Shown here in pieces: positions 1-8,874 of a DNA stretch of 64,000 nt. The translations under genes were made by a program, and so were the position numbers. Positions within the stretch are counted from its first letter, which is position 1; every line of letters starts with the position of its first letter. The DNA comes from Nitrospinaceae bacterium (GTDB lineage Bacteria; Nitrospinota; Nitrospinia; Nitrospinales; VA-1): NCBI GenBank assembly GCA_021604505.1, contig BQJC01000001.1:682001-746000 (forward strand). Reading direction: 5' to 3'. The notes under the pieces were generated by a model. The model was given only the letters and a program-made list of their open reading frames with translations, was not told the origin of the DNA and ran no database searches.

Positions 1-660
1 ATGCGTTTCCAGTGTTCTCAATAAATGGCCGCGAAGGGCAACCTGCAACGCCTTGAAAAACGGCAGAGGGAATACGCCCAATTTTTCTATCGAGCTGTTT
101 TTCGAAAGGGAACCGATCACCGAGATCCCCCTGGCTTTTAAATAACCCTGGTAGTCAAACGCGCCGGGGTTTTTAAAATTTCTCGGGCGCTTCAAGCGGA
201 CCTGACTGAATTGGATGATGTCCCCCGCGTGAAACGTTTCCTGGATCCTTTCCGGTTGATAGTGGGTCAAGTGCGCCCGGCCCGTGACTTTCACAGGTGT
301 TTTTCCTGACTGGATTTGGCTTATATCCATATGGAAAAAAACTTTTTTATCCGCGAACTGGGGAGTTTCGACCAGTGTTCCCATCACGGTCGTGCGCCGG
401 GATTCATCGATGTGATTGAGGATGTGGTTGGAGGGGAGAGGTTTCTCTGATAGCGACGGAGAAAGATAACCCCATGAGAGGCAAAGAATCAGGAGAGCCC
501 ATCTCCAGAAGGATGGTTTTTTGATTCTCGAAAAAATAAAAAACCCGGACCCCGCCACCAAAACCGGAAGCAGGTAAGGAAAGAAAAAATGCACCGCCTG
601 CGGAATGGCGGCTAACAGTCCGCCGAGATAGGAAAGAAAATAGGGAAGCAGGGGATTCAT
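1..660 (-). CDS. comEC: ComEC/Rec2-family DNA uptake channel, N-terminal part
   Basis: The reading frame starts with ATG at 660 on the minus strand and stays open for 220 codons to the window edge, so only the N-terminus is present. The first ~75 residues hold hydrophobic membrane segments. A soluble region follows that fits the DUF4131 OB-like domain at the start of ComEC. Its hallmark, a Lys-Asn-Pro-Gly-Ala-Phe-Asp-Tyr stretch followed by Tyr-Leu-Lys-Ala-Arg-Gly-Ile, is visible near residues 160-180. In this family the protein forms the inner-membrane channel that brings single-stranded DNA into the cytoplasm during transformation. The channel (Competence) and metallo-lactamase-like domains would lie outside the window. 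It lies 64 bases downstream of rnr on the same strand and may be co-transcribed with it. No strong Shine-Dalgarno sequence is seen. Confidence 0.85.
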   Translation of the reverse strand, partial: MNPLLPYFLSYLGGLLAAIPQAVHFFFPYLLPVLVAGSGFFIFSRIKKPSFWRWALLILCLSWGYLSPSLSEKPLPSNHILNHIDESRRTTVMGTLVETPQFADKKVFFHMDISQIQSGKTPVKVTGRAHLTHYQPERIQETFHAGDIIQFSQVRLKRPRNFKNPGAFDYQGYLKARGISVIGSLSKNSSIEKLGVFPLPFFKALQVALRGHLLRTLETH

Positions 661-724
661 TGGATTTGGTTTGTCCCGCTCTTGAAATGGACGAACCGGC
701 GGATGCCTCGTTGAACCACCAGTT

Positions 725-2845
725 TTACTTCGAATCTAGGATCAGGCCAATCTGGCGCCTGGCAATGTCGACTGTATCGACGCGAACTTTTACTGTGTCA
801 CCGATCTTAAACGTGCGGTGGCGGCGTTGCCCTTGCCATTTATGTTCCGTTTCTATGAAGTTATAATAGTCGTCACCGATGCTGGAAATTTTCACCAGAC
901 CTTCCACGTAGACTTCCGAAAGCTCAACAAAGAAACCAAACGCCGTGACGCTGATGATGAGTCCCGAATAAACATTTCCGATTTTATCGGCCATGAATTG
1001 CGCCCGCCTGAGATCATTGACCTCGCGCTCGATGGCCATGGCATTCTGTTCCCGAGCGGACGATTGGTCAGCAAATTCAGCGATCTTAGGAAGCAGGCGT
1101 TTATTTTCCCTTTGCGAGCATTTTCTTTTATGCAAAAACGTTTTGACCAGCCGATGGGTGATGAGGTCCGGGTAACGCCGGATGGGAGAAGTGAAATGCG
1201 TGTAATATTTGAATCCCAGGCAGTAATGCCCAGGGTCCTTGGCGGAGTAAACCGCTTTTTTCATGGTTCTCAATAAAAGCGTGTTTATGGTCCGTTCTTC
1301 TGGGTGATTCTTGATTCGTTTCAGCAAATTCTGAAGGTCGACGGACGGTACCTTGTGAATGGTTTTTAATTTGATACCGAATGAAAGTATGAATTCGTTG
1401 AATTCAGCGATCTTATCGTCGTCCGGGGGTTCATGAATCCGGTGGATGGAGGGAACGTTTTTATCGAATAAAAATCTGGCCACCACCTGGTTGGCGGCCA
1501 GCATGAATTCCTCGACCATCTCGTGAGCGACGTTGTGCTCGGCCATCACGATCCGTTCGATTTTACCCTTCTCGTTCATTTGCACTTCCGGTTCCGGAAG
1601 ATTGAAATCCACGCTCCCTTGCCGAAACCGGTTTTTTCTTAATATCTGGCTGAGCTCCCCCATGATTTTCAGAGTCGGCAAAATCTCTTTATAGAGGTTT
1701 TTGGGATCGCCTGTTTCCAACAGATGCGCCACCTCGGTGTAGGTGAAGCGTTTTTTACTTTCTATGATGGAGTTGAATATTTTCCTTCCCACCACATGGC
1801 CCTCGGCATCGTAGTCGATGAGCACACTCAAGGTCAGGCGCTTTTCATCGGGTTTGAGGCTGCAGATCTCATTGGACAGTTGAAACGGCAGCATGGGGAC
1901 GACACTGTCCGGATAGTAAATGCTGGTTCCCCGCTGAAAGGCTTCCTTATCCAGAGGAGAGTCTTCGCGGACGAAATGGCTCACATCGGCGATGTGCACC
2001 CCCAGGCGATAGCCGTCTCCCATCTTTTCGATGGACACCGCATCGTCAAAATCCTTGGCTTTTTCCCCATCGACGGTAAAAATCAACTCGTCAGACAGAT
2101 CGGTCCTTTGTTCCATCTCCTCATTCATCAAGTCCGCATGCGCCGCTTTTTCCGCCGAGTTCAGCACCTTTTGTGGAAACTCCGCCGCGACTCCAAACTT
2201 TCTTAAAATCGCTTTGACTTCGACTTCCGGGTCGTCGGAAAAACCCAGCACTTCCGTGACGCGCCCAACAGGGGGCTGATGCTTGGAAGGGAACGATTCA
2301 AGAGTGACCGAAACGATATGGCCGGTTTTCGCTCCTTTATTACTTTTTCCGGCAACGAACACATCGTGAACATATTTTGCATCCATGGGGATCACCCAGC
2401 CATCGCGCCCAAACTGTTCGTAGGTGCCCACGAGAGACGTGGTGTTGCGCTTCAAAATCCGGATCACCCGGCCTTCCGGTCGTTCGCGGTCCTTGCCCGA
2501 TTCAATGCGCACCGCCACCAGGTCTCCATGCATGGCATCGCCCCTATGCGTGCGGTTGACATAAATATCCGGCTGATCGCGGTCCTTTTCCTGAACCACA
2601 AAGCCGAATCCCTTGGGATTGCTCGTGAGAATTCCAGAGACCAGATTCATCTCATCCGGAAGGCCGTAGCGGCCGCCACGGATTTTAATCACCCGTCCGT
2701 CCGCGGCCATTTCCTTCAGCCGGCTTCTAAACTCCCGGCGCTGCACATCGGGAATCTTAAATTGTTTCACCAGTTCCGAAACCTTCATCGGGCGGTTGGC
2801 TTTGTTGCGTAGGAGTTTGAGAATGGTTTCTTCAGTGAGTTTCAT
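725..2845 (-). CDS. rnr: Ribonuclease R
   Basis: A 706-residue RNase II/R family 3'-5' exoribonuclease that degrades structured RNA. The order is an N-terminal winged-helix segment (about 1-65), cold-shock OB domains (about 65-240), the RNB catalytic core, and a C-terminal S1 domain (about 620-706). The catalytic metal-binding aspartates sit in the Asp-Gly-Glu-Lys-Ala-Lys-Asp-Phe-Asp-Asp motif at residues 259-268. The winged-helix start distinguishes RNase R from RNase II. The ATG at 2845 has no clear Shine-Dalgarno, but a good promoter lies 28 bases upstream. The gene is divergent from pheT and followed by comEC. Length is slightly below the 750-810 residues usual for RNase R because the N- and C-terminal tails are short. 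Confidence 0.96.
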   Translation of the reverse strand: MKLTEETILKLLRNKANRPMKVSELVKQFKIPDVQRREFRSRLKEMAADGRVIKIRGGRYGLPDEMNLVSGILTSNPKGFGFVVQEKDRDQPDIYVNRTHRGDAMHGDLVAVRIESGKDRERPEGRVIRILKRNTTSLVGTYEQFGRDGWVIPMDAKYVHDVFVAGKSNKGAKTGHIVSVTLESFPSKHQPPVGRVTEVLGFSDDPEVEVKAILRKFGVAAEFPQKVLNSAEKAAHADLMNEEMEQRTDLSDELIFTVDGEKAKDFDDAVSIEKMGDGYRLGVHIADVSHFVREDSPLDKEAFQRGTSIYYPDSVVPMLPFQLSNEICSLKPDEKRLTLSVLIDYDAEGHVVGRKIFNSIIESKKRFTYTEVAHLLETGDPKNLYKEILPTLKIMGELSQILRKNRFRQGSVDFNLPEPEVQMNEKGKIERIVMAEHNVAHEMVEEFMLAANQVVARFLFDKNVPSIHRIHEPPDDDKIAEFNEFILSFGIKLKTIHKVPSVDLQNLLKRIKNHPEERTINTLLLRTMKKAVYSAKDPGHYCLGFKYYTHFTSPIRRYPDLITHRLVKTFLHKRKCSQRENKRLLPKIAEFADQSSAREQNAMAIEREVNDLRRAQFMADKIGNVYSGLIISVTAFGFFVELSEVYVEGLVKISSIGDDYYNFIETEHKWQGQRRHRTFKIGDTVKVRVDTVDIARRQIGLILDSK

Positions 2846-2872
2846 GGTAGAGGAAGCCGTGAATTGAGTTCG

Positions 2873-2901
2873 TTTATATAATAAAGTATCCCTCTATTCA
2901 A
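2873..2901 (-). promoter_or_regulatory. Sigma-70-type promoter of rnr
   Basis: On the minus strand a -35 box TTGAAT (2896-2901) is followed by a 17-base spacer and a -10 box TATAAA (2873-2878). Transcription would begin near 2866, giving a leader of about 20 bases before the rnr ATG. It is divergent from the pheT promoter, with about 60 bases between the two -35 regions. Confidence 0.65.
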
Positions 2902-2964
2902 TAAGTAACCTTTAGACATATTGGGCAGATTGATCCAGTTCTATGGTTTCAAGGAGCCTCTGTT

Positions 2965-2993
2965 TTGCTTTTTTTTGGGTCATCTCTTATAAT
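2965..2993 (+). promoter_or_regulatory. Sigma-70-type promoter of pheT
   Basis: TTGCTT (2965-2970), a 17-base spacer and a perfect TATAAT (2988-2993) precede pheT by about 40 bases. This implies that pheT is transcribed on its own here rather than from an upstream pheS. Confidence 0.7.
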
Positions 2994-3031
2994 CCCGACT
3001 TTGTGAATGTGATAACGATTAAGGAAACAAT

Positions 3032-5125
3032 ATGCTGATCCAGTTGGACTGGTTGAAAGAGTATGTAGAATACGACGTTCCCGCCGAAGAGCTGGCGGAA
3101 GTTTTATCCATGGGCGGGCTGGAAATAGAAGCCTCGGAGTGGGTCAATTTGCCCGATGGGGTCGAGACTCAGGTCATGGAAGTCAACGTGACCCCCAACC
3201 GCGGATACTGCCTGAGCTATCGAGGAATTGCAAGGGAAGTGGCGGCCCTTTTGGGGAAAAAGAGGCATTGGAAGTCCCCTGAAAAAGAACTGGAGCAATC
3301 GTGGGGCGCGACTCCGGTTGAGCAACGACTCACCGTAGAGAACGAAGAAGAAACCCTGTGTCCGCGTTACGCAGGCATGGTGATTGAAAACGTGACTCCC
3401 GGACCCTCGCCGAAATGGCTCACCGACCGCTTGCTGGCCGTGGGGCTCAGACCCATCAACAACATTGTCGATGTCACCAATTTCGTGATGTTGGAGTACG
3501 GCCAGCCCCTGCATGCGTTTGACCGCGACTTATTGGCCGGATTTCGGATCGTCATCCGCCGCGCCAGAAAGCAGGAACCTTTCACCAGCCTGGATGGAAG
3601 CAAACTGCTTCTTGATGAAGATGCCCTGGTGATCGCCGACGCGGAAAAACCGGTGGCTTTGGCCGGAATCATGGGGGGAGCCAACAGCGAGGTCTCGAGT
3701 TCCACCCGCAACGTGGTTCTGGAAAGCGCCTGTTTCGACCCTGTCGTTGTCCGAAAGGGATCGAAAAAATACGGCATCCGCACCGATTCCTCGTTTCGTT
3801 TTGAACGGACGGTGGACGTCGAATCTGTAATAACGGCGCAGACCCGTGCGGCTTTATTGATTCGTCAACTGGCTGGGGGAGAGATTTGCAAGGGACGCAT
3901 CGATCTTTACCCAAACCCGAAACCTGCCCCGTCCATCGACCTGCGGATTTCCAGGGTCAACAAAATTCTCGGATTGAATTTAACCAATCAAAAAATCGTC
4001 GAATATCTGGAGCGGCTTGGAATCGGAACAGAATCATCAAAGACGGATGAGACCCTGAAATTGAAGGTTCCAGAGTTCCGTCCGACCCTGACGCGTGAAA
4101 TTGACGTCATTGAAGAAATTGCCAGGCTGCATGGCTTTGGAAATGTTGAGGTCGTCCACCCGGCGGCAGAAATTCTTCCGGTCCAGGTGTCCCGGCGCAG
4201 GCAGGCCATTCAAACGGTTAAAACCACTCTTTGTCACCTTGGATATTCAGAGGTCATCAATTACAGCTTCATCGATTCGAAAAGTGCGGATTCCTTTCGG
4301 CCAGCGTTTGAAGCGGCACAGGTAGAGTCTATCGGTGTCAGCAATCCCTTGAGCAAGGAATGGGCGGCCATGCGCACCAGTTTGATTCCCGGTTTGCTGG
4401 GTAACGCAGCCAGAAATTTGAGCAAAGGTCAGAAGCCGGTCAAGATATTTGAGCTGGGGGATATTTATTTTCATCAGGACGACCAGAAAAGTGCGCGGGA
4501 GATAACCTGTTTTTCCGCGCTGGCCGTAGGCGCCTACGAACCCAGTGTGTGGAAGGAACAAACAAAAGGGTATGATTTTTTTGATTTGAAAGGCGATCTG
4601 GAAACGGTGTTGAACCAGTTGAAGTTGTCGGTGGAGTTTTATTCTTCGCCGAATCCTTTTCTCACCCCGGGCAAAAGCGTGGATTGTTTCATCGCAGGAA
4701 AGAAAATAGGGTATTTGGGCGAAGTGTCCTCCCGCTTGATACGCGAATGGGATATTGGACGGTCGACCTATGTTATTGAGTTTGATTTTGAGGGGATCGT
4801 CGAAGCGCTTCCCGGCCGGCCCCGGTTTGAGCCGATCCCCAAGTTTCCTGAGACCTATCGAGATATCTCCTTACTGGTCGACGAAGGAATTCCTTCCAAA
4901 GAAGTCTATGATCTGATTCAGAAAACCAGCGCACCCTTGATTCGCCGGGTCGATCTCTACGACACTTTTGAGGGCAAGAAGATTGAGAAGGGTAAAAAAA
5001 GCCTGACTTTTTCCCTGGCCTTTCAGTCGATGGAAAAGACGCTGACCGATGATGAAGTCAATCCCGTCTTTGACGAAATCGTCAGGGCGCTTTCCGAAAA
5101 ATTAGGGGCTAAACTGCGAGAGTAG
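3032..5125 (+). CDS. pheT: Phenylalanyl-tRNA synthetase beta subunit lacking the tRNA-binding OB insertion
   Basis: This is the beta chain of the alpha2-beta2 phenylalanyl-tRNA synthetase. It has 697 residues where bacterial PheT usually has about 790-810. The N-terminal segment (1-38) runs through a short linker straight into the Val-Thr-Pro-Asn-Arg motif near residue 55 that normally follows the EMAP/Arc1p-like tRNA-binding domain. About 110 residues are therefore missing, with no frameshift. The B3/B4 editing domain (about 110-290), a B5 domain (about 305-370), the catalytic-core-like region and the C-terminal FDX-ACB anticodon-binding domain (about 605-697) are all present. AAGGA precedes the ATG. 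No pheS is adjacent, unlike the common pheST arrangement. The gene has its own promoter. Confidence 0.95.
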   Translation: MLIQLDWLKEYVEYDVPAEELAEVLSMGGLEIEASEWVNLPDGVETQVMEVNVTPNRGYCLSYRGIAREVAALLGKKRHWKSPEKELEQSWGATPVEQRLTVENEEETLCPRYAGMVIENVTPGPSPKWLTDRLLAVGLRPINNIVDVTNFVMLEYGQPLHAFDRDLLAGFRIVIRRARKQEPFTSLDGSKLLLDEDALVIADAEKPVALAGIMGGANSEVSSSTRNVVLESACFDPVVVRKGSKKYGIRTDSSFRFERTVDVESVITAQTRAALLIRQLAGGEICKGRIDLYPNPKPAPSIDLRISRVNKILGLNLTNQKIVEYLERLGIGTESSKTDETLKLKVPEFRPTLTREIDVIEEIARLHGFGNVEVVHPAAEILPVQVSRRRQAIQTVKTTLCHLGYSEVINYSFIDSKSADSFRPAFEAAQVESIGVSNPLSKEWAAMRTSLIPGLLGNAARNLSKGQKPVKIFELGDIYFHQDDQKSAREITCFSALAVGAYEPSVWKEQTKGYDFFDLKGDLETVLNQLKLSVEFYSSPNPFLTPGKSVDCFIAGKKIGYLGEVSSRLIREWDIGRSTYVIEFDFEGIVEALPGRPRFEPIPKFPETYRDISLLVDEGIPSKEVYDLIQKTSAPLIRRVDLYDTFEGKKIEKGKKSLTFSLAFQSMEKTLTDDEVNPVFDEIVRALSEKLGAKLRE

Positions 5126-5146
5126 TTCGTCCGAAACATGTGACGA

Positions 5147-5175
5147 TTGACACCCTAAAATGCCAGTGTTAGGAT
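5147..5175 (+). promoter_or_regulatory. Sigma-70 promoter for the zapB-like/zapA/6S RNA unit
   Basis: A consensus TTGACA (5147-5152), a 17-base spacer and TAGGAT (5170-5175) lie in the short gap after pheT. The predicted start of transcription, 6-7 bases beyond the -10 box, falls on or next to the ATG at 5182, so the mRNA may be leaderless. Confidence 0.65.
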
Positions 5176-5181
5176 TCGCCT

Positions 5182-5460
5182 ATGAACTCGGAAAAGCTTG
5201 AGAAACTGTCACTCCTAGTGACTTCAGTGATTGAAGAATCCGGCAGATTAAAAAACGAAATCCGATGCTTGGAAGAAAAAGTTCAGGAGATGGATCGGGA
5301 AAACAAAGCCGTTCTGGAACAAAATCAGCGCTTGTTGTCTGACCTGGAAAAGCTGAATGTTTTAGAGGATTGCAACCGGAAAATGCAAGAGGACAAATCT
5401 GTGATTCGGTCCAAAGTTCAGACTATTCTGGAAAACCTTGAGAAAATGGATATTTCCTGA
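5182..5460 (+). CDS. ZapB-like coiled-coil cell-division protein
   Basis: A 92-residue, highly charged protein that is almost entirely heptad-rich coiled coil (about 5-85). It has no signal peptide or membrane segment. It ends 6 bases before zapA. A short ZapB/DUF904-like coiled-coil gene before zapA is a recurring arrangement, and ZapB-type proteins bundle ZapA/FtsZ filaments at midcell. The assignment rests on size, coiled coil and position, not on a diagnostic motif. No Shine-Dalgarno is present. The upstream promoter places the transcript start at the ATG, which argues for leaderless translation. Confidence 0.7.
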   Translation: MNSEKLEKLSLLVTSVIEESGRLKNEIRCLEEKVQEMDRENKAVLEQNQRLLSDLEKLNVLEDCNRKMQEDKSVIRSKVQTILENLEKMDIS

Positions 5461-5466
5461 TTCGCT

Positions 5467-5760
5467 ATGTCTGAGAGCTTAAAAATAAATATTTATGGAA
5501 GAGAATATAATGTCAAAAGCGACTCATTCTCTGTGGATCCGCATGAAGTGGCAAATGTAGTGGATTCCAAAATGCAGGAGTTGTCAAGAGTGGCGACAAA
5601 AACGTCCACAACCGATCTGGCTATTCTCACGGCTCTGAACATTGCCCAGGAGTTATTGGAGATCAAAAACAAGACGGGAGAAAACAACCGGAATGCCGAA
5701 AAACGGATCGATGAGTTGATAGGAACTTTAGAGAAAGAGGTTGAAAACCTTAAACTCTGA
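5467..5760 (+). CDS. zapA: Cell division protein ZapA
   Basis: A 97-residue protein matching ZapA. It has an N-terminal globular head (about 1-45) with the typical opening of a short strand, Ile-Tyr-Gly-Arg-Glu-Tyr, then a helix and a C-terminal coiled coil (about 50-97). The central segment Leu-Ala-Ile-Leu-Thr-Ala-Leu-Asn-Ile-Ala is the usual ZapA signature region. ZapA cross-links FtsZ protofilaments in the Z ring. It follows the zapB-like gene by 6 bases and precedes 6S RNA and 5-formyltetrahydrofolate cyclo-ligase, the same order as zapA-ssrS-ygfA in Proteobacteria. That synteny strengthens all of these calls. Confidence 0.92.
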   Translation: MSESLKINIYGREYNVKSDSFSVDPHEVANVVDSKMQELSRVATKTSTTDLAILTALNIAQELLEIKNKTGENNRNAEKRIDELIGTLEKEVENLKL

Positions 5761-5837
5761 CTCCACCCTTCGGGCTACATAACCCTTGAGGGGGGAGGCT
5801 CTTTGTGCTAGGATTAGAATTATTTCGTGGGAATATC

Positions 5838-6018
5838 GCTTCCCTGTTGTGTGCGTGTAAAAATTTATTTTTTTGAGCCAACATTTTGTAAAAGGGGTCG
5901 ATGAATCGGTTGCGGTGTGCATGCCTTCTCGTTAAGGAAGCCTAAAGCAATATACGGAAGCCCCACCTGTCCTTGACAGGTTCAAAAAATGGTTTTTATA
6001 CGGCATAAACGGGGAAGC
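5838..6018 (+). ncRNA. ssrS: 6S RNA
   Basis: About 181 nt, close to the 184 nt of the E. coli RNA. The ends pair as GCTTCCC (5838-5844) with GGGAAGC (6012-6018), and the stem continues with TGTT against AACG and further broken pairing. The conserved central segment GCATGCC...GGAAGCCTAAAGC lies at about 5920-5958. It corresponds to the GCAUGCU...GAAGCCUUAAAAC part of E. coli 6S RNA flanking the open-promoter-mimicking bubble. 6S RNA sequesters the sigma-70 RNA polymerase holoenzyme in stationary phase. Its position between zapA and the fthC homologue is the conserved ssrS locus. The exact 5' and 3' ends are estimated from pairing. Confidence 0.88.
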
Positions 6019-6105
6019 TTCTTTTAAGAATCACTAAAAAGGGCGGAAAAAGGGCTGTATCACCCGGATCAGAGACGGTTGGTTTAAAAAAACTCAGGGA
6101 AAAGT

Positions 6106-6339
6106 ATGGAACTGGTTGCGAAATTAATCGGGATTTTAATTCCAGATTTAGAAATTTCGAGATACACCTTTGGGATTGATAATTCTGAACAAAACCTGAG
6201 CAATGGTTTTGTTTTCATTGATAAAAATTTAAAAGGTCTGGATGCTTCAGGGCCTTCATTTTTAGATCTTCAACCGGGCAATACCGCTTATTACCTCTTG
6301 CCACCGACCCCTCATCACCAAGTTTTAGCATTGTCTTGA
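6106..6339 (+). CDS. Small hypothetical protein
   Basis: A 77-codon AT-rich ORF with GGGAAA 6 bases before the ATG. The product shows no signal peptide, no clear membrane segment and no motif I recognise. A central asparagine/aspartate-rich segment and a proline-rich C-terminus suggest a short folded or partly disordered peptide. It lies between 6S RNA and fthC, where a gene is not usually found, and its base composition is lower in GC than its neighbours. It may be a real small gene or chance. Confidence 0.35.
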   Translation: MELVAKLIGILIPDLEISRYTFGIDNSEQNLSNGFVFIDKNLKGLDASGPSFLDLQPGNTAYYLLPPTPHHQVLALS

Positions 6340-6550
6340 TTTTTCGGTGTTTGTTCCCGCCCCATTTTCCTTGTGTTTTAATTTTATTTGCAATAGGTTA
6401 TAAGTCTGGAGCTCATGTGTTTCTTTAAGAAATGCGTGGGAAATAGCGTGCGTTGCAAATTTTTCCATGGGGAAAACAGAGTTTGAGCTTTTTGCTGGGC
6501 TTAAAATCTTGAAATTTAATATTTTTTAATTTTCAATCCCTTGGTATACA

Positions 6551-7135
6551 TTGGAACCTTTGGCAGAACCCAAAGCTTCGATCCGGAAAAATATGATCCG
6601 GATGCGGGAACAACTCAGCGAGGATTTTTTAAAGGAAAAAAGCCACGAGATAACAAAAAAACTGGTCGCATTACCGGAATATCAAAGTTGCCGGAATATT
6701 TTGATCTTTCTCTCCATGCCGGGAGAAGTCCAAACCGGAGAGATGATCCAAAAGTCGTTGGCGTCCGGTAAAAAAGTATATGTGCCTTTGGTAGATAAAA
6801 ACCGCAAACGACTGCAAATATCAGAATTACCGGGTTTGGATATCGAATTTCAAACAAAGAGCTTTGGAATTCGAGAACCCAGCCCTGAATATATAAATAT
6901 CCGTCCGCCAGCCGTTCTCGATTTTGTGCTGGTTCCCGGCCTGGCTTTTGACCGCAAAGGGGGCCGAATTGGTTTTGGAGCAGGATATTACGACAGGTTC
7001 TTAAAGGAAGAGGCGGGGCACGTGGCGCGAGTGGGTGTGGCCTTCCAGTTTCAAATTTTGGATTCCATCGCTCAAACAGAGTTTGATGTCCCAGTCCAAA
7101 AGATCCTGACGGAGAGCGTAACAACAATCTGTTAA
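6551..7135 (+). CDS. fthC: 5-formyltetrahydrofolate cyclo-ligase
   Basis: A 194-residue enzyme that converts 5-formyl-THF to 5,10-methenyl-THF with ATP (methenyltetrahydrofolate synthetase). The N-terminal Lys-Ala-Ser-Ile-Arg-Lys helix and the C-terminal Gly-Arg-Ile-Gly-Phe-Gly-Ala-Gly-Tyr-Tyr-Asp-Arg motif (about 138-149), which forms the ATP/folate site, are both typical. The first ATG in frame would cut into the conserved first helix, so a TTG start at 6551 or 6560 is preferred. No Shine-Dalgarno is visible. An extended -10-like TGGTATACA at 6542-6550 could start transcription close to the second TTG, so the true start is uncertain. It lies downstream of 6S RNA, as in Proteobacteria. Confidence 0.92.
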   Translation: MEPLAEPKASIRKNMIRMREQLSEDFLKEKSHEITKKLVALPEYQSCRNILIFLSMPGEVQTGEMIQKSLASGKKVYVPLVDKNRKRLQISELPGLDIEFQTKSFGIREPSPEYINIRPPAVLDFVLVPGLAFDRKGGRIGFGAGYYDRFLKEEAGHVARVGVAFQFQILDSIAQTEFDVPVQKILTESVTTIC

Positions 7136-7183
7136 AGTCGGGTTTAGGGCTTGCAGGTTTTTATATATAGAAAGGGAGCGAGA

Positions 7184-8770
7184 ATGCATATCTTCTTCAC
7201 CATTAAAGTAAATTTCATCACATTATTGATAGGGATGTTGGTTGCCCTCCTCGTGGGATACGCCATTGGCTATTTCCTACGCAAAATCTTCACCGAATAT
7301 CAGATTAAAGAAGCGGAAGAGCTGAAGAAAAAAATCCTCAGCGATGCGGAAAGTGAATCCCGCAACCGGTTGAAAACCGCTGAAATTGAAGCTAAAGAAA
7401 AGCACATTGCTGCTAAGGCAGACCTGGATAAAGATATCAAAGGAAAACGGGACGAATTGCGGGAGCAGGAATTGGCATTGCAGAAAAAAGAGGATGCCTT
7501 TCGCCGGGAAGTGGAAAATATCCATGACCGGGAAAAAGAACTGGACAACAAATTTAAGGAGTTGTCGGCCAAAGACGAAGCCCTTGGGCAGGAGAAGGTA
7601 AAATATCTCAATCTGGTCAAGGAAGAGGTTGAAAAGCTGGAAATCATCAGTTCATTCACGGCGGACCAGGCGAAAGAGGAGATCAAAAAGAAAGTTCTCG
7701 ATGAAGCCAGAATGGATGCGGCACGTGAGGTGAAGAAAATCGAAGAAAAAGCCAAAGTGCACGCAGAGGATGAAGCAAGAAAGCTGGTGACCATGGCGGT
7801 CCAGAGGATCTGCTCAGATCATGTCGCGGAAAGCACCGTTTCAGTGGTGGAGCTTCCCAACGACGAGATCAAAGGCCGAATCATTGGCCGCGAAGGACGC
7901 AATATTCGCGCGCTCGAGCAATGCACGGGAATCGATTTGATCATCGACGATACTCCGGGAGCCGTGGTGCTTTCCGGGTTCGACTCCATTCGCAGGGAAG
8001 TGGCCCGCCGCTCCCTGGAAAAATTGACTCAGGATGGCAGGATTCATCCGGGCCGCATCGAAGACGTTGTCAATAAATGCAAGAAAGAGGTCACCCAGCA
8101 GATCAAGGAAGCCGGTGAGCAGGCCATTTTGGCTGTGGGTATCGATAATGTTCCGCCGGATATGGTGCGCTTGCTGGGCCGTCTCAAGTATCGCACCAGT
8201 TATACCCAGAACGTTCTTGAGCACGTGCAGGAAGTGGCGTGGATCTGTGGCCACATCGCCGCGGAAATCGGCCTGGATGTGCAAATGGCCAAGCGGGCCG
8301 GGTTGTTTCATGACATCGGCAAGGCCATCGACCACCAGACCGATGGAACCCACACGCAACTGGGAGTGGAAGTGGCCAACCGCTACAACGAGCACAAATA
8401 CGTGGTCAACGCCATCGCCGCCCACCATGAAGATGTCGAGTGTGAATCGCTCTACGCGGTGCTGGTTACGGCGGGAGATACTATCTCAGCGTCCCGGCCA
8501 GGAGCCCGGCGGGAAATGCTGGAAACTTACGTCAAGCGGATGAGCAAACTGGAAGAAATCGGCGATTCCTATAAAGGCGTGGAAAAGACCTACGCCATTC
8601 AGGCGGGCCGCGAAGTGCGTATCATCGTTGTGCCTGAAGGGATCACCGACGAAGAATCGAATCTTTTAGCGCGGGACGTAGCAAAGCGGATTGAAAAAGA
8701 GGTCACCTATCCCGGTGAAATTAAAATCACCGTGGTCAGAGAAAAACGATTCACAGAATTTGCTCGATAA
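7184..8770 (+). CDS. rny: Ribonuclease Y
   Basis: A 528-residue membrane-anchored endoribonuclease that initiates mRNA decay. It has an N-terminal membrane helix (about 7-30), then a long charged coiled coil (about 35-190). A KH domain follows, with Ile-Ile-Gly-Arg-Glu-Gly-Arg-Asn near 232-240, and then an HD domain whose His-Asp pair lies near 375-376. The frame is open from 7151, but the ATG at 7184 is chosen because GGGAGC sits just upstream and the protein then begins with the membrane anchor. RNase Y alongside RNase R suggests a decay pathway that does not depend on RNase E alone. It follows fthC by 48 bases. Confidence 0.96.
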   Translation: MHIFFTIKVNFITLLIGMLVALLVGYAIGYFLRKIFTEYQIKEAEELKKKILSDAESESRNRLKTAEIEAKEKHIAAKADLDKDIKGKRDELREQELALQKKEDAFRREVENIHDREKELDNKFKELSAKDEALGQEKVKYLNLVKEEVEKLEIISSFTADQAKEEIKKKVLDEARMDAAREVKKIEEKAKVHAEDEARKLVTMAVQRICSDHVAESTVSVVELPNDEIKGRIIGREGRNIRALEQCTGIDLIIDDTPGAVVLSGFDSIRREVARRSLEKLTQDGRIHPGRIEDVVNKCKKEVTQQIKEAGEQAILAVGIDNVPPDMVRLLGRLKYRTSYTQNVLEHVQEVAWICGHIAAEIGLDVQMAKRAGLFHDIGKAIDHQTDGTHTQLGVEVANRYNEHKYVVNAIAAHHEDVECESLYAVLVTAGDTISASRPGARREMLETYVKRMSKLEEIGDSYKGVEKTYAIQAGREVRIIVVPEGITDEESNLLARDVAKRIEKEVTYPGEIKITVVREKRFTEFAR

Positions 8771-8874
8771 ATCAGGATTAAAGAGAGATTAAGTTTTAAG
8801 AACGGACAAAAAGCGCCAGTTATTTAAATGATCGTGGAATAAAGGATTTCTTTTTCCCTCATCCACTCTGTATT

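Noticed and set aside
5761-5805. A C-rich/G-rich pair after zapA as an intrinsic terminator
   Set aside because: The arms pair poorly and no proper T-run follows; it may only be part of the 6S RNA leader.
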